Shown here: in pieces, positions 23,320-34,579 of the stretch
Layout of the letters: each line of letters begins with the position of its first letter
How positions within the stretch are numbered: position 1 is the stretch's first letter
Notes under the pieces: generated by a model
The model's input: the letters and a program-made list of their open reading frames with translations, nothing else
Told to the model about the DNA's origin: nothing
The model's database searches: none
Translations under genes and position numbers: made by a program
Source: Boesenbergia rotunda
Taxonomy: Eukaryota; Streptophyta; Magnoliopsida; Zingiberales; Zingiberaceae
Reading direction: 5' to 3'
Assembly (NCBI GenBank): GCA_024364735.1
Contig: JAGFNQ010000289.1
Span: 747,750-811,749, forward strand
Length of the DNA: 64,000 nt

Positions 23320-24275
23320 TATTATATGTCGATAACATATTACTTATAGGAAACGATATATCAGTCTTACAGACAGTTAAAATTTGGTTGTCCAAAACTT
23401 TCTCCATGAAAGACCTGGGAGAAGCAACCTATATCCTTGGGATTAGAATCTATAGAGATAGATCAAAACGGTTGCTTGGTCTTTCGCAGTCAACATATAT
23501 AGACCGAGTGCTAAAAAGGTTTAGCATGTCGGAATCCAAGAAAGGTTACCTTCCCATCAGGCATGGGATCAACCTTTCAAAGTTTATGTGTCCGCGCACA
23601 GAAGACGAGAGGATTTGCATGAATAAGATTCCTTATGCATCCGCAATAGGATCTATCATGTATGCTATGTTATGTACAAGGCCCGATGTATCGTATGCTC
23701 TGAGCGTCACAAGCAGATACCAATCGGATCCAGGAATGGATCATTGGGCGGCTGACAAGACAATCCTTAAGTACTTAAGAAGGACTAAGGATGTGTTCCT
23801 AATATATGGAGAAGGAGATATGGTAATACATGGGTATACAGATGCCAGTTTCTAGACAGATAAGGATGACTCCAAATCTCAGTCTAGATACGTATTTACT
23901 TTGAATGGAGGCGCAATAAGTTGGAATAGTTCCAAACAAGACACCCTAGCGGATTCTACCACAGAAGCAGTCTGGATCAAGAAGTTCATCTCAGAACTTG
24001 GTGTGGTTCCAACCATTGATGAAGCAATACCGGTTTATTGCGACAATAATGGAGCTATTGCACAAGCAAAGGAACCAAGGTCTCATCAGCAATCCAAACA
24101 CGTGCTTCGCCACTATCATCTGATCAGAGAGATTATAAGTAGGAATGATACACAAATTGAGAAAATTCCCACTAAAAGGAATTTAGCGGATCCTTTAACT
24201 AAGGCCTTGCCTCAAAACAAGTTTGAGGGTCATGTTAGAGCCTGTGGTATTGGATACCGTAGCGATTGGCATTAG
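23280..24275 (+). pseudogene. pol: Copia reverse transcriptase (C-terminal) and RNase H
   Basis: The frame reopens with CVYKKVSG and runs through the RT active site, which reads YVDN (23325-23336) instead of YVDD, so a catalytic Asp is lost. It continues FSMKDLGEATYILGI, AIGSIMYAMLCTRPD and the RNase H start GYTDASF. There a TAG (23853-23855) stands where Gln is usual. RNase H resumes with DKDDSKSQSRYVFTLNGG. The usual stretch between TTEA and EAVWIKKF is missing, consistent with an in-frame deletion of about a dozen codons between two EA-coding repeats. It ends with YCDNNGAIAQAKEP and ADPLTKALPQ at 24275, close to the polypurine tract. Confidence 0.85.
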
Positions 24276-24276
24276 G

Positions 24277-24289
24277 CCAAGTGGGAGTT
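24277..24289 (+). other. Polypurine tract
   Basis: CAAGTGGGAGTT lies just before the LTR start TGTTAGTGATATG, the usual copia arrangement directly after RNase H. Confidence 0.8.
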
Positions 24290-24465
24290 TGTTAGTGATA
24301 TGAGAGAAGTGTCCTAAGGCAAATGCCTTATGATTGTAAACATTTATTTTAATAAATGATAATTCACTATTTGAGTATACATGTTTGTGTATTTGATTGG
24401 GATCTTAAACTCATCTACTAAATGTCCGCAATACAATTCACAGCATAAGAGAATTTATGTGATGG
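24290..24465 (+). repeat. Partial 3' LTR (first 176 bp)
   Basis: It starts TGTTAGTGATATGAGAGAAG and matches the reversed right end of the solo LTR at 62635 for about 170 bp, then breaks off exactly at the N. The relative continues with GATCACAACTAGTG, which is absent here. Confidence 0.85.
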
Positions 24466-24466
24466 N
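24466..24466. other. Ambiguous base (N) at a structural break
   Basis: A single N separates a plus-oriented LTR fragment from a minus-oriented leader of the same family. The break in homology coincides with it, which suggests a collapsed gap or scaffold join. Confidence 0.8.
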
Positions 24467-25472
24467 CAAACAAAATAGGATGAAATAAATTAGGGTATGC
24501 TCATGAAATATAAGTAGATGTCAGTTAAATAATACATAAAATCGAATATAATCTACGCACATCAATTGTTAACTCATTAACAAATACATCGAATGTGTAT
24601 CATCTAACTTCACCTGTATCCGCATTATCCTTGGAGTGACTCCAACAAACTAATGCTTTATGTTAAAGCTGACCCGTTAATCGTAAGATCGTATCTGAAT
24701 GGTTTGAACATATCAAATTTTAGATCGAGCTTGGAGTGAGTCCAACAACCCAAACAAGAAATCAGACTCTGGTTCTTACCATATTAAGGGAAGGTGTAAA
24801 CTTTAATATTTGATGTAAGGGATTTTAGGTCTCATCGTCATCATGCAAATGCCCTATCTACATGTCATCATATGTATGTCATAAATGATGACATGACAAG
24901 TCTCATGCATGACATAATTTATGATATAATAAATGCATCAACATGGCATACAATATGGCATGATCATATATTTATAATGTCATAGTTGTCATAATTTTAT
25001 TTGGAAATAAAATATATCTTAAGATTTGATTTAAATAAATCAAAATCCCTAATTAGATTAGGAAACAAATTCTAAATCTAATATATATCTTTTAAAGAAT
25101 GATTCTAATCAAGAATTAATTCCTTAGTTAAATAGGAACTAATTCCAAATTTAATTAATTAGGAAATAATTTCCTAATAAGAATTTTACTTAATTAAAAT
25201 TTCTTTAATAATTTTAGAAATCTTCCAAAATTGGGATCTCCTAATAAATTAGAAAATTTTCCAAAACATATAATTTCCTAACAAATTAGGATTTTTTCTG
25301 AAATTATAATTTCCTACTAATTTCGAAAACTTTCCAAAATTGAAAATTTTCTTAATAAATAATGAAACTTTCCAAAATTGGATTTTTTTCAAAAATAAAA
25401 AAATATTTTCAAAAATAAATTAAGACAACTATGACTCTAAAACTATTTTACGATAATATCGAAGCACTATTA
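24467..25472 (-). mobile_element. Leader of an inverted related copia element
   Basis: This is the 5' untranslated interior of a minus-oriented copia. Its right end carries the primer site and LTR. It resembles the reverse complement of 19181-20762. It is cut off at the N before any gag is reached, so no coding part of this element is in the window. Confidence 0.7.
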
Positions 25473-25485
25473 GGCTTTGATACCA
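25473..25485 (-). other. Primer binding site (tRNA-Met type)
   Basis: TGGTATCAAAGCC on the minus strand lies one base after the LTR terminus ..CTCTCCAACA. It identifies the LTR to the right as the 5' LTR of a minus-strand element. Confidence 0.9.
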
Positions 25486-26999
25486 CTGTTGGAGAGTCCG
25501 ATGCGGTGCTTAATGAAACACGTTTCGTAAATATGCATAGCAAAATGCAAAAACATAATAATTCCTAATTATTACATCACATGCACCACACTCATATAAG
25601 GATACAACACGCCCATACATGATCATAAAATAAAAATTTCCTAAAATAACTTTTATCTTAGGTATACCTAACAAATGACGTGAATAGGAAAGAGCATTAA
25701 TCGAGTGACGCTATTGACCCTTGCATCTATCTGTATTCACGTCGAGTCTTCGTCAAGATGACTTCACAAAGCCCGAGTCCTTCATCTCCGATCTGTACTA
25801 GCCAAGCGTAGAGACGAAGCGATCTGAGAGAACTCCCAACTCAACTTGGTGTCCGGTGGCTCGAAGCATTCCGGCAACACCAAGTGAGATCCGGCCAAAA
25901 TCTAGGATAGCACAAGGAGAACTGACACCCAATAGGGCTACTGGCAGTGGCACCTTGCCCGACGGAAGATGGTCGGCGGCGGGACATCCTGTTGACAACT
26001 AACGGCTAGAAGGTTGATGTCTAGGGTGGCCAGCAGTGGATGGGATGAACACAAAAGGAGTCGATGGCTCCTTTGGGTAAGCGGCGACAAAGAAGAGGGA
26101 GAAGAGGAGAGAACCCTAATCCAATTAGGTTTTTCTCACAAGAACAACTTCTCTTATCTTTTCCACATAGACGGTTATATTTATACACCTCAATAATGAC
26201 TTAGGGAGCAAGTCATCTCCCAAACCCAATAATCAAACTAATCCAATCCATTATCATTATGTTTGGTTCAAAACCAAACCATCTTGATTATAATTAAACC
26301 AAACCATTTAGTTTATTATTAAACTATGTTGGTTCATTACTAAATCAACCCTCTTTTGGTTTATTATTAAATCATAATGAATTTATCTCACGTAAAATAG
26401 GCGTGGGCCATCTGCGCTTTCGTTTCAATAAATATCATTCCATATTTTCCCTTCGTCTGGTCCAACTAGACTTGGTCTCTCTTGATCTAAGAATTCAATT
26501 CTCAAACTCATGTTTAAGTCTCTCTGATAAACTTGTAGTGCGTGTGACCCAACAGGTTCTCAGTTATGTTGGACATTCATAATTAACAGTTTAAATGCGA
26601 ATAGATAATAAGTGGCATATAGTAGTACATTATGACCCCCAATTAACCGAAAAACCAACGGTTGATTCCAGATCCTTTTTTGAACCCTTCAGTAACTATA
26701 ATGAGTCATGCCTCATTCCTTTCACTTGTCTTATTTCCACTTGGTTTAGGACATAATCCTTGTGTTATTCCTCACTAGGCTAACTACGTCACACCTAGCC
26801 CAAGTAATACTTCCTTGTCCTGTCGATTCAAGTTACTGAAATATGTGTCTAAGAGTCTCATACACATGACATGTAATGCTTTAGCCAAAGACTTTGAGTA
26901 ATAATCCTGACAAGTGTCCATAGGGTATACATCACTCCTCAAGGAGTGGTGAATCTTATGTGTGTTATTCAAACACCTTCGGACACTTCAACATACACT

Positions 27000-27004
27000 C
27001 AATC
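27000..27004. repeat. Target-site duplication, left (CAATC)
   Basis: CAATC precedes the LTR start at 27005 and is repeated at 33990-33994 after the LTR end CCAACA. Confidence 0.9.
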
Positions 27005-28515
27005 TGTTAGAATGTATACTAAAAAGCCTTGCCTATTCTGTATGGACATCTACATTTTGAAAGAGAATCACAAAATCACAAGTTGCATGTTTATATTAGT
27101 ATGTACAAAATGTCTAATACTTTACACTGTAGATAACATAGTGTGTGGTGTCGCACGGAAGATCATGTTATCAGTTCCTTGTAGAGTATAAGTAGAGCTC
27201 ACAACCGAGATGGAGTTGGACAAACCATTGGGATGACTGTAGTGTAATTTAGTGTTGGTTTATCTTGACCATAAAATTACACTAGTGCACTTTGTGTGCA
27301 TTGAGCATGACTGACATAGAGGTGATCCAATTTATACTAACTTTATAGTTGGATCAGACCTCAGTTTATTATGGAGTACATGATCTAAATCCCAATATAA
27401 TAACAGGCACATGTACTTAGTATTTATTTCTATGATTTACCAATAATCGATAGGCTCGGTAAGTTGGAAAATAAATTATTTAAATGGTGTGTCGTTGATT
27501 ATAGACGGAAATCATGTCCTGGTGAGTCGGGATGATGATGCCCCCTTGATGAGCTCATAAGGTTCATCATGTTAAATCCTGCAGATGGACTTGGTCCAAC
27601 ATGATGATAAGGATGAGTGGTACTAATCAAGGAGTTAGATGTTGATTAATTAAAATTATCAGTAATTTAAATTAATCAACGGACATTCGATATTTTAAAC
27701 ACGGGGAGAAATTGTACTCATAATAAGTGGAGCTCATATTTAAATATGGGAGTTGGTGAGGTAGATCAATGAGGATCCTTTAGTGGAATGGAACTTCATT
27801 AATGGGTCAGGCTTTGATCCATTGGGTGGCCAAGATCCAACTCCTCCTCATGGTCCCTATTGTAGCCCTATAAATATCCCATGGTGTCATGAAACCAAGA
27901 TATTCCAACATGGAGAAAACCTTAGGGCCTCTCTACTTCTCTCCCACTCATACTCACTCTCCTAGGGCAAGGAGTTGCGCCGGTGCAAAGGAAGGAAGTG
28001 GAGAAGGACTTCTCCTCTTTTCCTTCAGGTGTGGAACTTCATCCAAGGGAGCACCACCTAGTGGTGTTCGGCGGGAGAAGGAGGTGGTGGAGGGTCGCCG
28101 GCAGTGACCACAAAATCATGGTTTGCGCGCAGGTGACTAAGGGAGAAGAAGGCGCAAAGAAGAAGAAGGTTCACCTTTTTTCTTCTTCTTTTTCTCTCCA
28201 TCTCCTTTCATCCTTTCTTCGTCCTTGGTGTGTGCAAGCTGGGTGCAAGGAGGAGTCACCGGCCGTCGGAAAAGGGAGCTTGTTGTGCTTCTTTTGGCCG
28301 ACGACAAGGAGAGAGGAGGAAGAGGTGATTGGTTAGGGTTGGGTGTGGGAGAAGACTTCTTCCTCTTCTTCATCTTCTTCTTCTTCGTCCTCATCTTCTT
28401 CTTCTCTTGGTGGCGACACAAGCAAGGGAAGTAGTTGATCATCACTTGGTGGTCGACGGCTTTGAAGGAAGAAGAAAACCTCTTCCTAGGGTTTCGACCA
28501 AGCTAGGGTGGAGTT
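27005..28515 (+). repeat. 5' LTR, 3' end missing
   Basis: It matches the 3' LTR from 32087 up to AAGCTAGGGTGGAG, then is replaced by foreign sequence. The final ~450 bp of the LTR are absent. CTATAAATA at 27868-27876 is the likely TATA box. The small ORFs here, such as one starting MEWNFINGSGF, recur in the 3' LTR and at 63.8 kb simply because the LTRs are homologous. Confidence 0.85.
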
Positions 28516-28629
28516 TGATGGAGACAGGAAGTGAACAAGTTGCCCAGCAAGCTAACGATATGGATCACGCTCAACCCACTCTAGAAGATGTTGATGATCC
28601 ATTATGCATCAAAGGGGGCCCAATTACAA
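28516..28629 (+). mobile_element. Patch of gypsy polyprotein tail inside the copia
   Basis: This 114-bp segment encodes EQVAQQANDMDHAQPTLED and DPLCIKGGPIT, nearly identical to the end of the gypsy polyprotein at about 51900-52010. It replaces the end of the copia 5' LTR, the primer site and part of the leader. It has no LTR or target duplication of its own, so it looks like filler DNA from break repair rather than an insertion. Confidence 0.85.
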
Positions 28630-28704
28630 ATTTATTATTTTGAGGAATCAATATTTATTGAAATCTAAACTGTGTGATTGTTATGATTATCAGGTATTTT
28701 CAAA

Positions 28705-29582
28705 ATGGATTTAGACCCACTTGATTTAATTCTAAGTGAAAACCAACTTAATGCCCCTAACAATAATGATTGGGAACTAAACCTAGACTTTGTCTTAACT
28801 GCCAAGGAATCCAATTGTGAGCTTTTCGAGTTCTGTGCTGAAAAGCCTAGCGCAAATTATGATGAAGAGGAGAAGGAATATTTTAAGCAGTGAATAAAAG
28901 CAGACAGGATGGCACAATGTCATCAACATCAGACTTCTTCCACTGCTAGTGATATAACGTCCAATCTCAAAGAACTCTTGGGAAATCATAATCGGGCTAT
29001 TAGGCAAGAGGCCATGAGGAGCTTGATGACGACCACCATAGTTGAGGGTATGCTTGTAAGGGAACATGTTCTCAAAATGATGGCTCAGTTAAATGAGATG
29101 GAAATCCTTGGAGCAGAAATCGATGGAGAACCCAAGTCGATATTATTCTCCAATCTACAATATGAATAGTTTTGCCTAAGCTACAATATGAACAAACGTA
29201 CATATTCGTTGGCGGAACTTCTGACAGAACTCCAGGCGGTAGAAGAGTTTTCTTCTCAGAGTGCACATACTTTCATTGCTCAAGGGTTTCTACTTCTAAA
29301 CCGAAAGGCAAGAAGAAGAAGAAATAAGCTGAAGCAAAGAAAGTGGTTGGATTACAGGGATCTCAGGATGCCATGAAGAAGCCAAAAGGCAAGTGGTCCA
29401 CGTGCAAGCAGTCTGGACAATGGAAGGCGGACTGTCCCCGCAGTCAGAAAAATAATTCAGGTATATCTTTTTCTTTTATCGTTGTAACATGTTTAGTGGT
29501 GTTCTCTACTGGTACCTTGTGTGTAGATACGCGAGCCACTAATCATGTCTGTAATTCTTTGCAGGGGTTCCAGGAAACCTGA
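28705..29582 (+). pseudogene. gag-pro: Copia gag and protease remnants
   Basis: The gag opens MDLDPLDLILSENQLNAP, comparable to the gag start at 20763, but stops after 62 codons. Further fragments follow in the same or shifted frames (28909-29169 with LLGNHNRAIRQEAMRSL; 29188-29376). A zinc knuckle is recognisable but has lost its first Cys and its His (WSTCKQSGQWKADCP). The protease motif is changed from DTG to DTR in CVDTRATNHVCNSLQGF. Stops and frame changes show it is dead. The order gag, knuckle, protease is as in other copia elements. Confidence 0.75.
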
Positions 29583-29925
29583 TGACTAGCTGAGGAAGAG
29601 ATCACCGTCTACATGGGCAATGCTACGAAGGTGGCAGCTATTGCAGTGGGAGATATTTATTTATTTTTTGATAGAAAAAATAAAGTTTTGGTTTTGAGAA
29701 GATTGCTTTTATGTATCTTATTTTAGAAAGAACTTCGTTTCAGTTTCTGAAATAATAAAGGATGGATATTCTATTGCTTTTTGTTATAAAAAGGAGAATA
29801 GAAAGATTATCTGTTCAGGTACATTGATAGGGAATTTGTACATTTTACAACCAAAATCTCTCACAATACAAATAGAAGTTAATAGCTCATCATCTAACCA
29901 TAATAAGATAAAAGAACCTTTAACA

Positions 29926-30663
29926 TGAACCAAGCATATCTTTGGCATCTAAGACTTGGTCATATCAACCTTAGTAGGATTCAAAGGTTGATAGCTGATG
30001 GGCCCTTGGGTTCATTGGTGGTGGAAGACTTCCCAACCTGTGAATCTTGCTTGGAAGGTAATGACCAAGAGGTCTTTCAAGGCCAAGGGGTATAGGGCCA
30101 AAGATGTGTTAGAGTTGGTTCATTCTGATTTATGTGGTCCTATGTCTATCAAGGCTAGAGGTGGCTTTGAATACTTCGTCTTCTTTATAGACGATTAATC
30201 AAGGTATGGGTACATTTACTTGATGCGCCAAAAGTCTGAATGCTTTGATGAGTTCAAAGAATTCAAGGCTTATGTGGAGAAACATCAAGGTAAAAGTATC
30301 AAGACACTACGATCGGACCGTGGTGGCAAATACCTCTTGGGAGAGTTTAGGACTTATTTATCAGAGGCTGGGATTCAATCCCAATTGTCTGCACATGGTA
30401 CGACGCCCCAACAGAACGGTGTAGTAGAGCGAAGGAATAGGACTCTTATGGAGATGGTTAGGTCAATGATGAGTTACTCCGAGTTGTCGGATTCGTTCTG
30501 GGGATATGCTCTGGAAATGACAGCGAACATACTGAACTTGGTACCAACTAAGTCAGTACCCTCTACTCCCACAAAATTGTGGACTGGGCGAAAGCCTAGT
30601 CTAAGACATATTCAAATTTGGGGTAGTCCAGCACATGTGCTGAAAGGAGATACTGATAAGTGA
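29926..30663 (+). pseudogene. pol: Copia integrase remnant
   Basis: The pre-integrase zinc region is readable (YLWHLRLGHINLSRIQRL, then CESCLEG), followed by a frameshift. The core begins LVHSDLCGPMS and ends that part with FFIDD and a TAA (30196-30198). It resumes at 30220 with KTLRSDRGGKYLLG, where Lys replaces the usual Glu beside the second catalytic Asp, and QQNGVVERRNRTLM for the Glu. All three catalytic residues can still be located, but the frame is interrupted at least three times. The last segment stops at 30661-30663. Confidence 0.8.
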
Positions 30664-30676
30664 ATCTCGTACAGAA

Positions 30677-32010
30677 GTGTGCTTGTTCATAGGCTATCCT
30701 ACAGGGAAGAAAGGTGGTTTGTTCTATAGTCCTAATGATCAGAGGGTAATTGTTAGCACGAATGCCCGATTCTTAGAAGAAGACTATGTGAGGAATCATA
30801 AGCCCATGAGTAGAATTATTCTTGAGGAATTAAGAGATGACGTTCCGACCTTAGTACCAACGGTACAAGAGGACATACCACAAGTCACTGCACCGCGTGT
30901 CACAAAAGATACACAGGTGATACCTCGTCGTAGTGGGAGGGTTATTAGACAACCTGAGATCTTCACGTTCTTGGGAGAGTCATCGGACTTGGTCCCTGGC
31001 GAACATGAACCTAATCCCTGGACCTATGACGAGGAACATCCGCTTTGATAAGATAATTCAGTCATATGGATTTATTCAAAATCCGGATTAGTCGTGTGTA
31101 TATAAGAGGTGTGACGAAAAAGTAGTGGCATTCTTGTACTATACGTAGATAATATTTTGCTCATTGGCAACATTGTCAAAGTATTATCAAACGTAAGGAT
31201 ATGGTTGTCCAAACAGTTCAATATGAAGGACTTGGGAGAAGTAGGGCACATCCTTGGGATCAAAGTTCTAAGACATCGCCAGAAAAGGATGTTTTACTTA
31301 TCCCAAGCTTCATACATAGACACTGCCCTAGCTCGTTTTAGCATGGAAAAGTTCCAAGAAAGGTTTTCTACCTTTCAGACATGGAGTTCCTCTATCTAAG
31401 GAGATGTGTCCCAAAACATCAAAGGAGAGGGAAATGAAGGCTTTATGCATCGGTTGTAGGAAGTCTCATGTATGCTATGTTGTGTACGAGTCCGGATATC
31501 TGCTTTGCCGTGGGCATGGTTAGCAGATATCAGAGTAACCCTGGACAGGGACATTGGACTGCGGTAAATTATATACTGAAGTACTTGAGAAGGACTAGGG
31601 ATTATATGTTGGTTTACCAGGCAGACCAATTACTCCCTGTGGGTTATACGGATTCAAACTTCCAATCGGATAGGGACAAAAGTAAGTCTACCTCTGGGTT
31701 TGTGTTTACTTTAGGAGGTGGAGCATAGTATGAAGGAGTGTCAAGCAGAAATGCGTGGCAGACTCCACCATGGAAGCTGAGTATGTGACAGCCTCAGAGG
31801 CGGCCAATGAAGTTGTTGCTCAGGAACTTAATGATGGACATGGATGTGATTCTTGGTTTACCCAGAGCTATCACAATTTATTGTGATCATAGTGGTGCAG
31901 TTGCAAACTCGAAGGAACCACGAACCCATAAGGCAAGTTGTTGTCGCCTAGAATACATCAGAGGACAACCTGGGAGATCCTTTAACTAAGGCCTTGATAG
32001 CCAGAGCTTT
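30677..32010 (+). pseudogene. pol: Copia RT/RNase H remnant with RT deletion
   Basis: The start CLFIGYPTGKKGG and the linker up to PNPWTYDEEHPL are normal. The text then jumps to NIRFDKIIQSYGFIQNPD-like sequence at about 31038-31085, so the fingers and much of the palm of RT are deleted. Remaining RT text includes a decayed IILLIGN-like site near 31150 and MKDLGEVGHILGI near 31224. RNase H is present in pieces: MYAMLCTSPDICFAVGM, GYTDSNFQSDRDKSKSTSG, then YCDHSGAVANSKEPRTHK at about 31878-31930. Multiple stops are present. Confidence 0.78.
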
Positions 32011-32075
32011 TAGGGATATGGAGAATATGGGAATCAGATGTATGGCATTATGAGGACAGCAGAGTCTTTGAGTAT

Positions 32076-32086
32076 AAGTGGGAGAT
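32076..32086 (+). other. Polypurine tract
   Basis: AAGTGGGAGAT directly precedes the 3' LTR start TGTTAGGATG. Confidence 0.85.
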
Positions 32087-33989
32087 TGTTAGGATGTATA
32101 CTAAAAAGCCTTGCTTTTTCTGTATGTGCAAAATGTCTAATACTTTATATTGTAGATAACATGATGTGTGGTGTCGCACGGAAGATCATGTTATCAGTTC
32201 CTTATAGAGTATAAGTAGAGGTTCACAACCGAGATGGAGTTGGACAAACCATCGGGATGGTTGTATTATAATTTGGTATTGGTTTATCTTGACCATAGAA
32301 TTACACTAGTGCACTTTGTGTGCATTGAGCAGGACCAACATAGAGGTGATCCAATATATATTGACTTTATAATTGGATCAGACCTCAGTTTATTATGGAA
32401 TACATGCTCTGAATCCGATATAATAACAGGCACGTGTACTTAGTATTTATGTCTTTGATTTACCAATGGACGAGATTTATTATGCTAAATCGATAGGCCC
32501 GGTAAGTTGGGAAATAATATTATTTACATGGTGTGTCGTTGATTATAGACGAAAACCGTGTCCTGGTGAGTCGAGATGATGATGCCCCTTTGATGAGCTC
32601 ATAAGGTTCATCATGTTAAATCCTACAGGTGGACTTGGTCCAACATGATGATAAGGATGAGTGGTACTAATCAAGGAGTTAGATGTTGATTAATTAAAAT
32701 TATCAGTAATTTAAATTAATCAATGGGCATTCGATATCTTAAATACGGGAGAAATTGTACTCATAATAAGTGGAGCTCATATTTAAATATGAGGGTTGTT
32801 GAGGTAGATCAATGAGGATCATTTAGTGGAATGGATCTTCATTAATGGATTGGGCTTTGATCCATTGGGTGGCCAAGATCCAACTCCTCCTCATGGTCCC
32901 TATTATAGCCCTATAAATACCCTATGGTGTCATGAAACCAAGGTATTCCAACATAGAGAAAACCCTAGAGCCTCTCTACTTCTCTCCCTCTCATACTCTC
33001 TCTCCTTGGGCAAGGAGTTGCGTCGGTGCAAAGGAAGGAAGAGGAGAAGGATTTCTCCTCTTTTCCTTCGGCGTGGAACTTCATCCAAGGGAGCACCACC
33101 TGGTGGTGTTCGGCGGGACAAGGAGGTGGTGGAGGGTCGCCGGCGGTGACCACAAAATTGTGGTTTGCGGCGCCGGTGACTAAGGGAGAAGAAGGCGCAA
33201 AGAAGAAGAAGGTTCACCTTCTTTTTCTTCTTCTTTTTCTCTCTATCTCCTTTCTTCCTCCTTGGCGAGTGCAAGCTGGGTGCAAGGAGGAGTCACCGGC
33301 GGTCAAAAAAGGGAGCTTGTTTTGCTTCTTTTGGCCGGCGGCAAGGAGAGAGGAGGAAGAGGTGATTGGTTAGGGTTGGGTGAAGGAGAAGACTTCTTCC
33401 TCTTCTTCTTCATCCTCCTCATCTTCTTCTTCTCATGGTGGTGACACAAGCAAGGGAAGGAGGTGATCATCACTTGGTGGTCGGCAGCTTTGAAGGAAGA
33501 AGAAAACCTCTCCCTAGGGTTTCGGCCAAGCTAGGGTGGAGGTGGTTTTGTTGGAGCCTTGGTCACTCCGATTCTTGGTAGATCGTCTCCCACACGACGT
33601 CCAAGAGGGGAGGATTATACAATAGAAGATCGCAAGGTAACGAGAGGTATAACCTTATCTTACGGCTCTTTGATTTCTATCATTTTATGTGGTTATTTAA
33701 TTATCATGGTTTGATTACTTATTTGTTAATTAATTGTCATGGACCCTGTTGATAAACACAAAAATCGGCGATCCACTCATCGTCTTTTCTACGACTAATT
33801 GGTTAGGTGAGTTACAAGGCTTGAACATCAAGTTTGGCCAAGTTGCAACTTGAATCAGTTAACAACGATGAGACGGTCGTTTGGGAGATAGGTCTTCATT
33901 CGGATTAAAATTTTTTAATCCATGGACATGGAGAGATTTCCCATGGACAACCCGGTATTCGCTTAGGAAACCCGCCAAGCTATCCAACA
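32087..33989 (+). repeat. 3' LTR of the nested copia
   Basis: It runs from TGTTAGGATGTATAC to ..CTATCCAACA and is followed by the duplication CAATC. CTATAAATA at 32911-32919 is the likely TATA box, followed by the leader with its GAAGGAGGTGGTGG-type purine tracts. It carries the complete 3' end that the 5' LTR has lost. A relative begins at 63413. Confidence 0.9.
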
Positions 33990-33994
33990 CAATC
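33990..33994. repeat. Target-site duplication, right (CAATC)
   Basis: Second copy of the pentamer at 27000-27004; the interrupted LTR resumes right after it. Confidence 0.9.
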
Positions 33995-34579
33995 ATCCTA
34001 AGTCTCCGCCTTCGAGGAGATGTTTGCTTATGATGTCAAACTATAAGTCTCCATGACCAAGATAACTTGAATATCCTAAGTCGAAGGAAACATACACTAA
34101 GCTACAATGAGATCCTCATTGATATATCTATATATGTAGAGAACTATATAAAGTCTCATGGTAGGTCAACCCAAGAACTAGTTACCATAACTAGCATCCA
34201 AATTAAACTCTCGACATCCCAATGTCTCTAGCTAGTGAGGAACGAATTCTTGGTTAGATCAAGGAGTGTAACCCATACTAGTCTCATAGAATTGATAATG
34301 TCCGAACTCATCAATTCATCGACTGGAGAAGAACATTCAAAATTTTACATGTAAGATGCTCACTAGTTGTGATCCAATCATAAGTTTTCTCATGATATGA
34401 ATCATATTGTGGACATTCAGTAAATGAGTTTTCAAGCATACATACAAAGAATGAGAACCCAAATTAGTGAAATTTTATTTATCCAATAAATAATACATAC
34501 CATAAGGAGATTGCCTTAGGACATCTCTCAAATATGACAAGATTCACTACTCCTTTTATAAAGAGATGTATAGCTTATG

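Larger units (their letters stand above)
19181..24465 (+). mobile_element. Copia retrotransposon lacking its 5' LTR
   Basis: It contains leader, gag, protease, integrase, RT and RNase H in copia order, a polypurine tract, and only the first 176 bp of a 3' LTR, which stops at the N at 24466. No 5' LTR or primer site is visible on the left. The LTR start TGTTAGTGATATGAGAG is shared with the solo LTR at 60357-62635, so the family is multicopy in this window. Confidence 0.8.
27005..33989 (+). mobile_element. Nested copia retrotransposon, decayed
   Basis: It is bounded by TGTTAGAATG..CCAACA and a perfect 5-bp target duplication. It has a 5' LTR with a replaced end, broken gag-pol and a full 3' LTR (1903 bp). 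The primer site is missing because the end of the 5' LTR and the start of the leader were lost. It inserted into the LTR of another copia, so it is younger than that element. The decay of its coding region shows the insertion is not recent. Confidence 0.88.
25487..34539 (-). repeat. Copia 5' LTR split by a nested insertion
   Basis: The LTR occupies 25487-27004 and 33995-34539 (about 2.06 kb without the insertion). It begins on the plus strand with TGTTGGAGAGTCC and ends ..AAATATGACA. Collinear similarity to the solo LTR 60357-62635 continues across the gap: the text at 26940-27000 and that from 33995 match consecutive parts of it. The insertion between them is the copia element 27005-33989. 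Confidence 0.85.

Noticed and set aside
27783..28445. Several overlapping ORFs conserved between 27.8-28.4 kb and 32.8-33.4 kb
   Set aside because: They recur because both places are LTR copies. They overlap on both strands and have purine-repeat composition, so conservation reflects homology and not coding.
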